Positions 6,618 to 15,798 of a stretch of 33,749 bases of DNA are shown here, piece after piece. The stretch lies in contig JAJRWB010000026.1 of the NCBI GenBank assembly GCA_024276995.1, positions 1 through 33,749 on the forward strand, written 5' to 3'. The notes below the pieces were generated by a model. That model was not told the DNA's origin. It ran no database searches and worked only from the letters and a program-made list of their open reading frames with translations. Each line of letters starts with the position of its first letter. The first letter of the stretch is position 1. The stretch is from Candidatus Eiseniibacteriota bacterium (lineage in GTDB: Bacteria > Orphanbacterota > Orphanbacteria > Orphanbacterales > Orphanbacteraceae). The position numbers and the translations under genes are program-made.

Positions 6618-7886
6618 CTACGTTTTCTGCTCTTTCTTCTTCGCGGCGGGAAAGAGGATGTTGTTCAGGATCAACCTGTAGCCGGGGGAGTTCTTGTGCA
6701 GCGAAAGATCGGTGGGCGGGTCGCCCACGGCGTGCTGGTAGTCCTCCGGATCGTGACCGCCGAGAAAAGTGAACGTACCGCGCCCGTACTGGCCGTGGAT
6801 ATATTTCACCTCGCCCGACCCTTCCGATTCGCCCAGAACGGTCACCTGCTTCTTGAGCAGCGATTTCCGGAACGCCGTGGTCTGCCCGAGGAATCCTTTC
6901 ACCACCGAAACGTGATCCTGGGTGAGCATCGCCGGGATCGGATCGTACTTCGCCGAGAAATCGAAGAGGGTGAAGTAATCCTTCTCCGGGCCGACCGCCT
7001 GGGCGTAGTTGCTCACGTCGATATCGGAGAACTCGTAGACGAGGGGATTCATAACGAGCCTAAAGCCGGTGAACGCGAACGTCTCGTCGTAGTCGAGCTT
7101 CGCCTGGCAGTTCGGATCGGGCGGATCGCCGTCGAACATGACGTCGCAGATATCGGTGGACCACGCCGCGAGCGCGATGTCGTACGTATCGGTGGCGGAA
7201 CACATGGCGAAGAGGAAGCCGCCGCGCGAAACGAAGCCGCGGATCTTCCGGGCCACCGCCTTCTTGTGTTCCGACACCTTCGCGTATCCCGCGCGCTTGG
7301 CGAGCATCTCGTAGAGCACCTGCTGGCGCCTGTACCACTCGGCATCCTTGAAGTTCGCGTAGAACTTGCCGTACTGCCCGGTGAAATCCTCGTGGTGCAG
7401 GTGGAGCCAGTCGTACTTCTCCAGCTCGCCGGCGAGAACCGCGTCATCCCAGAGCGTGGCGTAGGGAATCTCCGCGTAGGTGAGCGCCAACGTGACGGCG
7501 TCGTCCCACGGCTGCTTGTCGGGCGGGGTGTAGATCGCCACGCGGGGCGGCTTCTCGAGGAGCACGTCCGCCATGTTTTCCCCGGCGATCTTCTCCATGA
7601 TCTTCGCCTTCTCCGCCGGCGTGATCTTCTCGATGGTGACCCCCTTCAGCTGGGCCCTTTTCGGAACGAAATCGCCCCCCTCGGCGAGAAAGGAGCCGCC
7701 GCGGTAGTTGAGAAGCCATGACACCCGGACCCCTTGTTCGAGGTACCAGTACGCGACGCCGTACGCCTTGAGGTGATCGGTTTGGGAGAGGTCCATCGGG
7801 ATGAGATAGGAATCGGCCGCCGCGGCCGCGGGGAGGATCGCGAAGGAGAACAGAAGCGCCGGAAGGAAGAGAAGCCTACGATTCAT
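6618..7886 (-). CDS. exported conserved protein of the type catalogued as 'asparagine synthetase B'
   Basis: The 422-aa product has a clear signal peptide (MNRRLLFLPALLFSFAILPA, cut near the Ala run at 20-24), so it acts outside the cytosol. The body matches a family I know from Bacteroidota and relatives under the name 'asparagine synthetase B'. Shared blocks include LIPMDLSQTDHLKAYGVAYW, LLNYRGGSF, PPDKQPWDDAVTLALTYAEI, DWLHLHHEDFTGQYGKFY, GGFLFAMCSATDTYDIA, GGHDPEDYQH, and a C-terminus ending LILNNILFPAAKKKEQKT. It has neither the N-terminal Cys nucleophile nor the ATP-pyrophosphatase domain of true AsnB, so the name is misleading. The 'GGFLFAMCSATD' region could be a glutamine-amidotransferase-like fold, as in DUF4159 nearby. 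The start overlaps the TPR gene's end by 11 bases. Function unknown, but conservation implies a real one. Confidence 0.75.
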   Translation of the reverse strand: MNRRLLFLPALLFSFAILPAAAAADSYLIPMDLSQTDHLKAYGVAYWYLEQGVRVSWLLNYRGGSFLAEGGDFVPKRAQLKGVTIEKITPAEKAKIMEKIAGENMADVLLEKPPRVAIYTPPDKQPWDDAVTLALTYAEIPYATLWDDAVLAGELEKYDWLHLHHEDFTGQYGKFYANFKDAEWYRRQQVLYEMLAKRAGYAKVSEHKKAVARKIRGFVSRGGFLFAMCSATDTYDIALAAWSTDICDVMFDGDPPDPNCQAKLDYDETFAFTGFRLVMNPLVYEFSDIDVSNYAQAVGPEKDYFTLFDFSAKYDPIPAMLTQDHVSVVKGFLGQTTAFRKSLLKKQVTVLGESEGSGEVKYIHGQYGRGTFTFLGGHDPEDYQHAVGDPPTDLSLHKNSPGYRLILNNILFPAAKKKEQKT

Positions 7887-9753
7887 AGCGCCGCTTCGCT
7901 TCCCGCTTCTTGCGCAGCACCTCGCCGGTGAGGATGCTCTTCGGATGGTTTACAAGAAAAGCTTCATACCGCGCGATTCCCGCCTCCAGGTTGTGCAAAG
8001 GCCCGCAGAGAAGATCGGCGGCCTTCACGTCCGCCTCCTCGGAGAGCCGTTCCATCGGATACTCGTCGATCATCGAGTCGATCGCCGCGACCGCCGCCGC
8101 GTAGCGCCCCTCCTCCTCCTCGATGCGGACGAGGAGCCACATGAAGTCGTTCCGCAGGTTCGAAAGGATCAGGCCGTCCACCATTTCGGCGATCTTCGCG
8201 CGGGCGGCGTCGTATTCCTTCCGGTCGACCTGCAGGACGCAGTCGGCGTACACCTTCAACGGAGCGTCGCCCACATCCCGGTGCTCGCTCAGGAAGATCG
8301 AGCGCTCGAGGGCGTCGTTGAGGTAACGCCCCGCCGGGTACTGGTCGATCACGCGGCGGTAGTCGGCGAGGGCGTCGTCGATCCTGCCGGCGTGGAAGTC
8401 CGCCTCCCCCTGGCCGAAGATCGCCCGTTCCCTCGTGTCGTCGTCGGCGGCGTTCTCCTCGATCGCCTTGTACTCTTCGGCGGCGGCATCGAAATCCCCC
8501 GAAACGATGTGCGCCCGCGCCAGGGTGAACCGCCCCTCGAGGCGATACGGCGTTTTCTCCTTCATGGCGAGCAGTTCGCCGAGCACCGCGATCGCCCGCT
8601 TCGGGTCGCCCAGGTTATCGAGACAGACGACGGCGAGGTCGTGGCGCGCCCGGGCGAGATCCCCCGGGTTGAGCGTGGAAGAGATCAGCTCGCCGTACAC
8701 CTTCGCCGCGCCCTCGGCGTCGCCGCTGTTCGTGTACACCGACGCAAGGAGAAAACGCGCCTCGATCAGCGTCGACGGCCTGTCGCACCGTTCGACTACC
8801 GTCTCGAGCGCCTTGGCGGCGGCGGCGTAGCACTTCCCGCCGTTCGCCGTTCGGGCGAAGCGGATGAGAATGCTGCCGCATCCGCGGCTTTGCCGGTCGA
8901 GTTCATCGTAAATCCTCAGCGCCTTGTCGCACATGCCGTCATCGAGGTAGAAGCCGGCGAGCACTTCACGAACCCCGCGTAGTTCGGGAACCGTGTCGAT
9001 CGCCGCCTCGAGCTGTTCGTACGGGTAGGCGGCAATCGTTCCGTCGTCGCGCATCTCTTTCAGCTTCCGAAAAAGTTCGCCGTCCTTCATCGTGCCGGTC
9101 ACCACCGCCCGGACGCATTCCTCCGACGCCTTCTCCCCATTGCCGAGGAGTTCGTAGAGCGACGCGAGATCCCGGGCGTAGCGATTAGGACTCCCCGTCG
9201 CACGCCGTCCGGCGAGAAGGAGATCGACCGCTTCGAGAACCATCCGTTGCTTTCCCATCCTCGCCGCCACGGCGCCGTATCCCTTCGTCGAATCGGCGAA
9301 AAGAGGGACCGCCGAACGGTAGATCTCGAGCGCTTCTTCCGATTTCCCCTCGGCGGCGCGTACATCGCCTAGAAGGAGCACGCTTTCCACGTCGGTCGAG
9401 TCGGCGGCGATCCGCTTGCCGAGCTTTCCGGCGAGACCGTCGAGATCGTACAGGGCGATGCGCGATTCGACGTATCCGACGAACGCGCCAGGATCGTCCG
9501 GCTTCTTCCGGAGAAGATCCTCGAAGATCCTCCTCGCCTGCTCGGCATTCCCCCGGCGAAGAAGCCTCGACGCCTCGTCGAGATTGCGCTGGAAGAGCCT
9601 GTCCGACTTGGCCGGCTCCTGGGCGCGAGGAGAGACGACGGTTGCCGCGGCGAAAAGGGCGATGAAAACCGTCCCCGCGAGAATGCGGGGCGCGAAACCG
9701 CCACGCACCGCCGAGAAGCGGTTGTTCCGTTTCGATCGTCGTCTCAAGAGCAT
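7876..9753 (-). CDS. secreted or membrane-anchored TPR-repeat protein
   Basis: The 625-aa product has a basic N-terminus and one hydrophobic segment (about 27-45, ILAGTVFIALFAAATVV) ending before an AQEPAK stretch, so a signal peptide or anchor. The remainder is built almost entirely of tetratricopeptide-like helical pairs. Examples are EASRLLRRGNAEQARRIFED, AAKVYGELISST, AAEEYKAIEENAADDD and ALADYRRVIDQYPAGRYLND. The last is of the YbgF/BamD-like tetratricopeptide style. I chose the ATG at 9753, which follows AGGA by 5 bases; an upstream start at 9816 adds an unlikely Arg-rich leader. The gene follows the DUF2723-TPR gene and overlaps the next gene. It is probably a periplasmic scaffold; partners are not readable from sequence. 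Confidence 0.75.
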   Translation of the reverse strand: MLLRRRSKRNNRFSAVRGGFAPRILAGTVFIALFAAATVVSPRAQEPAKSDRLFQRNLDEASRLLRRGNAEQARRIFEDLLRKKPDDPGAFVGYVESRIALYDLDGLAGKLGKRIAADSTDVESVLLLGDVRAAEGKSEEALEIYRSAVPLFADSTKGYGAVAARMGKQRMVLEAVDLLLAGRRATGSPNRYARDLASLYELLGNGEKASEECVRAVVTGTMKDGELFRKLKEMRDDGTIAAYPYEQLEAAIDTVPELRGVREVLAGFYLDDGMCDKALRIYDELDRQSRGCGSILIRFARTANGGKCYAAAAKALETVVERCDRPSTLIEARFLLASVYTNSGDAEGAAKVYGELISSTLNPGDLARARHDLAVVCLDNLGDPKRAIAVLGELLAMKEKTPYRLEGRFTLARAHIVSGDFDAAAEEYKAIEENAADDDTRERAIFGQGEADFHAGRIDDALADYRRVIDQYPAGRYLNDALERSIFLSEHRDVGDAPLKVYADCVLQVDRKEYDAARAKIAEMVDGLILSNLRNDFMWLLVRIEEEEGRYAAAVAAIDSMIDEYPMERLSEEADVKAADLLCGPLHNLEAGIARYEAFLVNHPKSILTGEVLRKKREAKRRYES

Positions 9754-9849
9754 CCCCTTCCTGAAGCGTTCGCGCGACACGCGCCGCTCATCCCGGCGAG
9801 AACGACAGTGCCACACCGCCCGGCCGATCCGGTTCCCCCGCCCTGTAAC

Positions 9850-12453
9850 TCACAGTCCGCGAAGGGAATCCGCCTTCGCCCTGCACCGTTCGCCGCCCGG
9901 CCGGTCGCCCCGCTTTTCGAGGAGATCGCCGAGATGGTTCCATGTATCGACGAGCGCAGACCGGTCGCTTTCGGGTGTCTTCTCGAGGGCGCGGCGAAGC
10001 GCCGCCTCCGCTTCGTCGAGACGGCCGAGGCGGCTGAGAATAACACCCCTCGTGTCTTCGTAGTAACCGATCTCTTCCCCGGACGCCTTTTTCACCGCCT
10101 CCTCGGCGAGATCGAGCGCCTCGGGAAGATTCCGGTTCTCGCCGCTGTAGAGATAGGCGAGGGCGTTCAGCGCCGCGGGGGTCCGCCCGCTCGTCTCGAG
10201 CGCCTTTTCCAGTTCCCCCTTCGCCTCGACGGTTTTTCCGAGACGGATCAGCGCGACCCCCGCCTTGTAGCGAAGCGCCGGGTTCTTCGGATCCTGTTCG
10301 ATGCCGGCGCGGTAAAGGTCGAGCGCCTTCTCCGGCATCCCCATCCGGTCATACCCGTCCCCGAGATCCTCGAATTCACGAAACGAACCGGGGGAGCGAC
10401 TGCGCAGCTTCTCCAGAAGGGGGACGCCCACCGAATCGATCTTCAGCTTCCCCATCCCCTTCGCCACGCCGAGAATCACCCTGTCGTTCACCCCTTCGGC
10501 GACGAGCGCCTTTCGCCAGGCCGCCTCCGCCTCATCTTCCCGGCCGTCGAAGTAGAGCGAATTGCCGAGGTTCAGCCAGTCTCCCGCGAGATTCTCCCGC
10601 TCCGCCGCGAGACGGAATTCCTCCGCCGCCCTCTCATAGTTTTCCAGCCCCACGTAGAGGTTCGCCAATTCCCTCCTGGCGGCGACGAAGGTGGGATCGA
10701 CGGCGAGCGATTTTTCGATCGACTCGACGGCGAGCGTCGTGTCGCCCGACGACGCGTCTCCCAGGCCGATGACGAGATGCGCCTCCTTGAGATCGCCGCC
10801 GATCCTCTCGATTCTCGCGCGACTCTCCTCGAACCCGACCCGGTCGCCGGTGCGCCCGTAGTGGTCGACCCATTTCGCGAGGTACGCCACGGCGAACCGC
10901 CGCGCGATGTAGTCCTCCCTCAGGTGCGTCACGTCGATCCCCTCCCGGTGCAGCAGGTCGAGACTCGCCGGCCTCAATTCCTCCTCCGGCCCCATGAAAC
11001 GATAGAGAGGGCCGACCGAGACGAGGCTCTTCCCCGCGATCTCCTTCTCCTCGAACCGTCCCGTGGCGTACACCGGCCTTTCGCCCGTCGAGACGAGGCG
11101 ATAGATCGACCGGTCCCTCGCCGAGCGGCGGCCGGGGAGAGTCGGGTCGACGCCGAGCTTCCAGGAGAAGAAATTGAGATCCCTGTCAAGAATCTCGACG
11201 TCGGGCCGCACCCCCTCCACAAGGTGGAGGTAGTAGAGCACGAACGTGGCGTTGTCCCCCTCGGTGAGGATCGCCCCGTCCGGTTCGACCGACGCGAGCA
11301 TGGCGCGGCCCGCCTGGTCGCCGAGTCGGAACGTGCGGGCGTCGCACACACGATAGTTCATGATGAGCGGGATGAGCGCCAGCGCCGTTACGGCATAGCC
11401 GAGAGAGGGGCGAATCGATTCGAGGCGAAGCGCCGCCGCGCGGAAGAGAGGCTCCATGAGGAGCGCGGCGAAAAGAACGGCGGGAATATAGTAGACCGTC
11501 GCCACCGCCGCGTCGAGCGGATCGGTTCCCTGGTTGAGAAGGAGGAGAAGCCCCACGGAAGTGAAGAGGAAATGTATCGACAACGTCTTCGTGGTCGCGT
11601 CTCCCCTGCGCCGCCAGGCGAGGTAGAGCGCCGTTGGAACGAGAGGCACGGCGAGGGGGATCTCCTTCAACGCGTAGCGAAGCGCGAAGGCGAGCTGCGA
11701 CGCGAGAAGGGGGAGCGAGCGGGGGAGCTTCGAAAGCGACCCGTACTGCGCCCTCGTGATGTGCGCGAAAAGCCCCGTCCAGTCGGACGGTTTCCTCCAG
11801 GCGAACAGGTCGGGCGAGTCGGGACGGACGAGGAGGAAGAGATAGAGCGTCGACGCAACCGCGAAGGCGGCCGCCCCCCGGGCGGCGAGACGCCACGACA
11901 TGCGGCCGGTCGCGACGTAGTAGTAGACGATTCCCGGGAGGAGAAGAAGCACGGTCTGGTGGTTCGCCGCGCCGATGCCGAGCAGGAAGAACGTGAGCAT
12001 CGGGCGTCTTCCGCGGAAGAGGGCGAGCAGGATGAGCGCCGTCATCAGCGCGTTCAGGCCGTACACCTCGGCCACCACCATCTGCGACCAGGCGGTTCGG
12101 GAGAAGCTGAACAAGAACACCGCCGTGAACGCCCCGGCGATGCCCGCGTTCCGGACCGGCCGTCCGTCGCCTCCCGGGAAGAGGAGAAGGAGGGAAAGAG
12201 TCCCCGCCGCGGCGGCGCCCGCCATTGCGGAAAGGAGGTTCGCCCTGAGCGCCGTCTCCCCGAAAGGGAGGAGCGTGAAGAGACGGCCGAGAAGAACGTA
12301 GAGGGGATAGCCGGGAGGATGGGCGACGCCGAGAACCGCCGCGGCGGTGACCAGCTCTCCCGAGTCCCCCACGTAGATCACCGGGCAGAGGGTAACGACA
12401 TAGACGAGGAAGACGATCGCCGCCGGAATGAAGAACGCCGCGCGCGGTTTCAT
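9850..12453 (-). CDS. DUF2723 multi-spanning protein with TPR tail
   Basis: The 867-aa product begins with a DUF2723 domain (PF11028), a GT-C-like polytopic fold related to protein O-mannosyltransferases and TMEM260. The diagnostic region is GDSGELVTAA at 29-38, with an acidic Asp30/Glu33 in the first loop, followed by AHPPGYPLY (44-52). About ten hydrophobic helices follow to about residue 390. The C-terminal third (about 560-860) is TPR repeats, for example AVESIEKSLAVDP, YERAAEEFRLAAERE and EAEAALRRALEKTPESD. This suggests a lipid-linked glycosyltransferase with a periplasmic TPR platform; the donor and acceptor are unknown. The ATG overlaps the TGA of the DUF4175 gene (ATGA), so the two are probably co-translated. 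Confidence 0.85.
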   Translation of the reverse strand: MKPRAAFFIPAAIVFLVYVVTLCPVIYVGDSGELVTAAAVLGVAHPPGYPLYVLLGRLFTLLPFGETALRANLLSAMAGAAAAGTLSLLLLFPGGDGRPVRNAGIAGAFTAVFLFSFSRTAWSQMVVAEVYGLNALMTALILLALFRGRRPMLTFFLLGIGAANHQTVLLLLPGIVYYYVATGRMSWRLAARGAAAFAVASTLYLFLLVRPDSPDLFAWRKPSDWTGLFAHITRAQYGSLSKLPRSLPLLASQLAFALRYALKEIPLAVPLVPTALYLAWRRRGDATTKTLSIHFLFTSVGLLLLLNQGTDPLDAAVATVYYIPAVLFAALLMEPLFRAAALRLESIRPSLGYAVTALALIPLIMNYRVCDARTFRLGDQAGRAMLASVEPDGAILTEGDNATFVLYYLHLVEGVRPDVEILDRDLNFFSWKLGVDPTLPGRRSARDRSIYRLVSTGERPVYATGRFEEKEIAGKSLVSVGPLYRFMGPEEELRPASLDLLHREGIDVTHLREDYIARRFAVAYLAKWVDHYGRTGDRVGFEESRARIERIGGDLKEAHLVIGLGDASSGDTTLAVESIEKSLAVDPTFVAARRELANLYVGLENYERAAEEFRLAAERENLAGDWLNLGNSLYFDGREDEAEAAWRKALVAEGVNDRVILGVAKGMGKLKIDSVGVPLLEKLRSRSPGSFREFEDLGDGYDRMGMPEKALDLYRAGIEQDPKNPALRYKAGVALIRLGKTVEAKGELEKALETSGRTPAALNALAYLYSGENRNLPEALDLAEEAVKKASGEEIGYYEDTRGVILSRLGRLDEAEAALRRALEKTPESDRSALVDTWNHLGDLLEKRGDRPGGERCRAKADSLRGL

Positions 12454-15400
12454 TTCGTCAGCGTCCGGAAGTATGACCGGATCAGTTCCTCGTATTCGGG
12501 AGGATACTCGAAGTTCGGCATCCGAACGAGGTCGTCGCGGATCTTCTCCCTCGACTCGGAAAGAGAGCCCGGAAGATCCGCCGGCGCGGCCGCCTCGAAC
12601 TCGCCGCCCGATCGCGAGCGCCTCTCCCTTTTGTATCCCCGCTCGCGGATCGAGCGCTGCGCATCGAGCATGCGCGAGAGGATCCGTTCCTGTTTCTCCC
12701 GTGTCTCCGGCGAGATGTCGGCGTTCTCCAGGGCGCGTTCGACGTCTCTCATCTCCTCGGCGATCTCGTCGAGGCTTCCAAGCACGTCGGATGATTCTTC
12801 CACCTCGCCGGACAGTTCCTCGATCCCCTTCCGGATCGCCCGCTGCTCCGCCGCGAGACGCTTCATGCCCGCCATCGTCTGCGACGAAAGATCGCCCGGG
12901 TTACCGGACGGAATGGGCATCTGGCCCATCTCCTGGTTCAGCCCCTGCTGGCGGCGGGTCATCTCCTGCAGCTGCTGTCCCGATTGGCCCTGGCCGTCCG
13001 GATTGGAGCACGACGAGTTGTAGTTCTCCTGCGAGCGCAACAGCTGGACCACCGAATGGTTGAGGTCGGCGAGCACCTCCTTCCCCCGGGCGCGGGCAAG
13101 ATTGAGATCGCCCGTCTCGTACTGCTCCGCCGCCTCCTCCGCCTTCATGCGGGTCCGGCGAAGAAGATCGAGAATGAGGGAGGAAAGCTCGGGAGCATCC
13201 TTCGCCACGTCACGGATCTTGCCCATCGCCTTGCCGATGCCCCCGTCCATCTCCTGCTGGATCTCGGCGAGGGAGCGCCTCTCCGTCACCGATGGGCGAC
13301 GACGTCCCTTCGCCCTGTCGAGAAGCGATTCCTGCCCGTCCGAAATGTGAAGGAGATCGCGGATGCTCTCGCCGAACGCGGCCTTCGTCTTCTTCTGCGA
13401 CGCCATCTGGCACGCCTTGCGGAAATCGACCAGCTTGAAGGCGATGTCGAATAGATCCTGCTCCGCCTCCTCTTGTTTCTTCATCGCCTCGTTCTTCTTC
13501 TGCTGCTGCATCTTTTCCGACGCCTTGTTCATCTTGGAGGCGGTCTTCTTCTGCTCCAGGCGATTCGACGTCTTCTTCACCTCTTCGGAGAACTCGGGAG
13601 AACGCTCCGCCGACTCCTCGGCGAGTTTCTTCATCTGTTCCTCGAGCTTATCCAGTTCCTTTCTAAGAGCGTCCTGTTCCTTCGACAGCTCCTTCATCTC
13701 TCCGCCGTCCGCCTTCCTCGTCTCCTCCCGGAGCTTTCGCTGCTCCTCGGCGACCCGGCGCATCCCCTCGGCGAGAGCGTCGAGGGTCTGCATATCCTTC
13801 ATCTCCTTCAGCATGTCGATCGATCGATCGAGCCTTTCCATGAAGTCCTGCTGGGTGAGCTGCAGCTCTTGGGCCGCCTTTTCGATCTCGCCGGGATCCA
13901 TCTTCTCCATCGCCTCGGCGAGTTCCTTCATCGCCTTTTTCATCTCGTCGGTGGCCACCTCCTGAAGAAGCTGGTTCAGCTCCTGGAGACGCTCGAGGGT
14001 CTCCGGCGTAACGAGACGATTCTCCTCCATCTCGCGCGCCGACCGATCGAGTTCCTTCGCCACGTCGCGAAGCTGCTTCTCGATTTCCTTTTGCTTCTCG
14101 AGAACGCTTTCAATCTTCTTCTTATCGTCCCAGGAGACGTTTTCCGCCTTCCGGATCTCCCGGGCGAGATCGTCGAGTTTCTCCTCGAGCTTTTCGCTCC
14201 GCTCGCGCACGCCCTCGAGTTCGCCGATATTCTCTTCCTGGTCGTCTTTCACCTCGGCGTACATCTGGGAGAGCGAGGGCATCCGCACCGTCCAGGTGCG
14301 GCTGACGCTCCTCTTCGGGCCGTTCAGCGGATCGTTGTCCCACACCTCCAGAAAATACGAAACCACGTCCTGGGGAAGAAGCCGCTCCTCCGAAAGATCC
14401 CATTCTCTTTCCCTGTCGATTTCCGTCACACTCTTTTCGGTCTTAAAGAACGGGAGCTTCTCGGGCGGCTCGCCGTTCCGGCTGAAGAGCAGGTTCACTT
14501 CGCGAACGCCGTAGTCGTCGAGGGCGGCGAAACGGATCGGCAAGACCATGCTCTCGTCGAGCACGCGATCCTCGGCGGGAGAGCTGATCCGGACGAAGGG
14601 GTTCTCGTCGGGCACGGGAATCACCTCGTATCGGATCGGATCGACGTTTTCGAAACCCCTCTTCCCCACGATGTGAAGGGTGTACGAAAACGGTTCGGTC
14701 ACGCCGAACGAACCGGTGCACCGGTCGCCGTCGACGGCGAGGGCGATCTCCTTCCCGCCGTCGACGCGGATCGACGCTTCGCTCAGCGGTTCGTTCGCCG
14801 TGATCTCCAGATTTACCGTGGTGCCGAACAGGGCACGCACATTCCCGTGATTCTCCTCCACGCGCCTCTTCTCGAGGCCGGTATACCCGGGATAGAGAAG
14901 GTCGTACGCGAGACCCGTCACCACGGGGGGAGTGCTCACGGTAATGGTGTAGACGTCGCTCTCGCCGCCGGCGAAATGGATCGAATACTCCGTCCCTTCC
15001 TCCACGTCCGCCACCGTCCCCTCGAACCGCCGCGCGGTGCCGGCGGTGGTCTCGCCCATCGGGTAGGCGGTCCACGAGCTGCCGGGACGCTTCACCGCGA
15101 GGCGGACCGCCTCTCCATCATAAGCATCGAACAGGGCGGTCACCTTCACCGCCTCGCCGGCGCGGACGGTGCAGTCCCCCGGTTCGACGTGAAGGCCGAA
15201 GGCGGCGATCGCCGCTTCCGGATCGAGGGGCGCCACGGAGCGGATCACGAGCGCCGTTCTCGCCGGCACGACGAGGAAGAGGAACGCCACCGCCAGCGCC
15301 GCCGCCGGAAGGATGAATAGGTGGCGATAGAACCGCCGGCGTCCGACAACGCTCCTTTCCCGGATCGCCTCCGACTTCAGGAGCGCCGACTCGACGAGCG

Positions 15401-15785
15401 CGTCGATCAGTCCGGGCGAATAACCGAGAACGCTCCCCTTCCTCTTCCGCCAGACGTCGAGAGCCCCGCGGAGAAGATCGCCGTCCAGCTCCGGGGTGAC
15501 GCGCTCCGCCTCGGCGGCGATCGAGTCGAGCGTCGGCCACCGGCGCACGAGGAGCATCCCATGAAACACCGCCACGCCGGTAAGCAGCGCAAGACTGATG
15601 TAAAGGAGTGCTCTCGCCGCGGTGGGGGGGATCGGAAGGAACGAGATGAGAACGTTCACCACGAGGAGGGCGATGCCCCACGCGAGGAGCCGCAGGAGAA
15701 ACACAGAGATCTCCAGCCCGAGGAAGTGGTTCCTGAGAGATGTGAGCCGCTTCCTGATCGAACCGTATGCCTGGTCGGTCGTCAT
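12450..15785 (-). CDS. DUF4175-family membrane protein with long coiled coil
   Basis: The 1111-aa product has three membrane helices near the N-terminus (about 25-48, 58-80 and 155-177, the last LFILPAAALAVAFLFLVVPA). A predicted beta-rich extracytoplasmic region (about 190-480) follows. A very long Glu/Lys/Met/Gln-rich coiled coil then runs from about 490 to 800, with a helical tail to about 1100. This matches the DUF4175 layout. Such proteins commonly sit with DUF4159, MoxR and von Willebrand-type genes in envelope clusters. I chose the ATG at 15785, which has a GAGGAG 9 bases upstream. The ATG at 15794 directly abuts that GAGGAG and is less likely. The gene lies 13 bases after the DUF4159 stop and overlaps the next start by 4. 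Biochemical role unknown. Confidence 0.8.
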   Translation of the reverse strand: MTTDQAYGSIRKRLTSLRNHFLGLEISVFLLRLLAWGIALLVVNVLISFLPIPPTAARALLYISLALLTGVAVFHGMLLVRRWPTLDSIAAEAERVTPELDGDLLRGALDVWRKRKGSVLGYSPGLIDALVESALLKSEAIRERSVVGRRRFYRHLFILPAAALAVAFLFLVVPARTALVIRSVAPLDPEAAIAAFGLHVEPGDCTVRAGEAVKVTALFDAYDGEAVRLAVKRPGSSWTAYPMGETTAGTARRFEGTVADVEEGTEYSIHFAGGESDVYTITVSTPPVVTGLAYDLLYPGYTGLEKRRVEENHGNVRALFGTTVNLEITANEPLSEASIRVDGGKEIALAVDGDRCTGSFGVTEPFSYTLHIVGKRGFENVDPIRYEVIPVPDENPFVRISSPAEDRVLDESMVLPIRFAALDDYGVREVNLLFSRNGEPPEKLPFFKTEKSVTEIDREREWDLSEERLLPQDVVSYFLEVWDNDPLNGPKRSVSRTWTVRMPSLSQMYAEVKDDQEENIGELEGVRERSEKLEEKLDDLAREIRKAENVSWDDKKKIESVLEKQKEIEKQLRDVAKELDRSAREMEENRLVTPETLERLQELNQLLQEVATDEMKKAMKELAEAMEKMDPGEIEKAAQELQLTQQDFMERLDRSIDMLKEMKDMQTLDALAEGMRRVAEEQRKLREETRKADGGEMKELSKEQDALRKELDKLEEQMKKLAEESAERSPEFSEEVKKTSNRLEQKKTASKMNKASEKMQQQKKNEAMKKQEEAEQDLFDIAFKLVDFRKACQMASQKKTKAAFGESIRDLLHISDGQESLLDRAKGRRRPSVTERRSLAEIQQEMDGGIGKAMGKIRDVAKDAPELSSLILDLLRRTRMKAEEAAEQYETGDLNLARARGKEVLADLNHSVVQLLRSQENYNSSCSNPDGQGQSGQQLQEMTRRQQGLNQEMGQMPIPSGNPGDLSSQTMAGMKRLAAEQRAIRKGIEELSGEVEESSDVLGSLDEIAEEMRDVERALENADISPETREKQERILSRMLDAQRSIRERGYKRERRSRSGGEFEAAAPADLPGSLSESREKIRDDLVRMPNFEYPPEYEELIRSYFRTLTK

Positions 15786-15798
15786 CCGTCGCATCTCC

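Noticed and set aside
9808-13023. Very long plus-strand open frame (over 1000 codons)
   Set aside because: It lies opposite the DUF2723 gene and the DUF4175 coiled coil; composition is Arg/Glu-rich with no domain pattern, so it is an antisense shadow.
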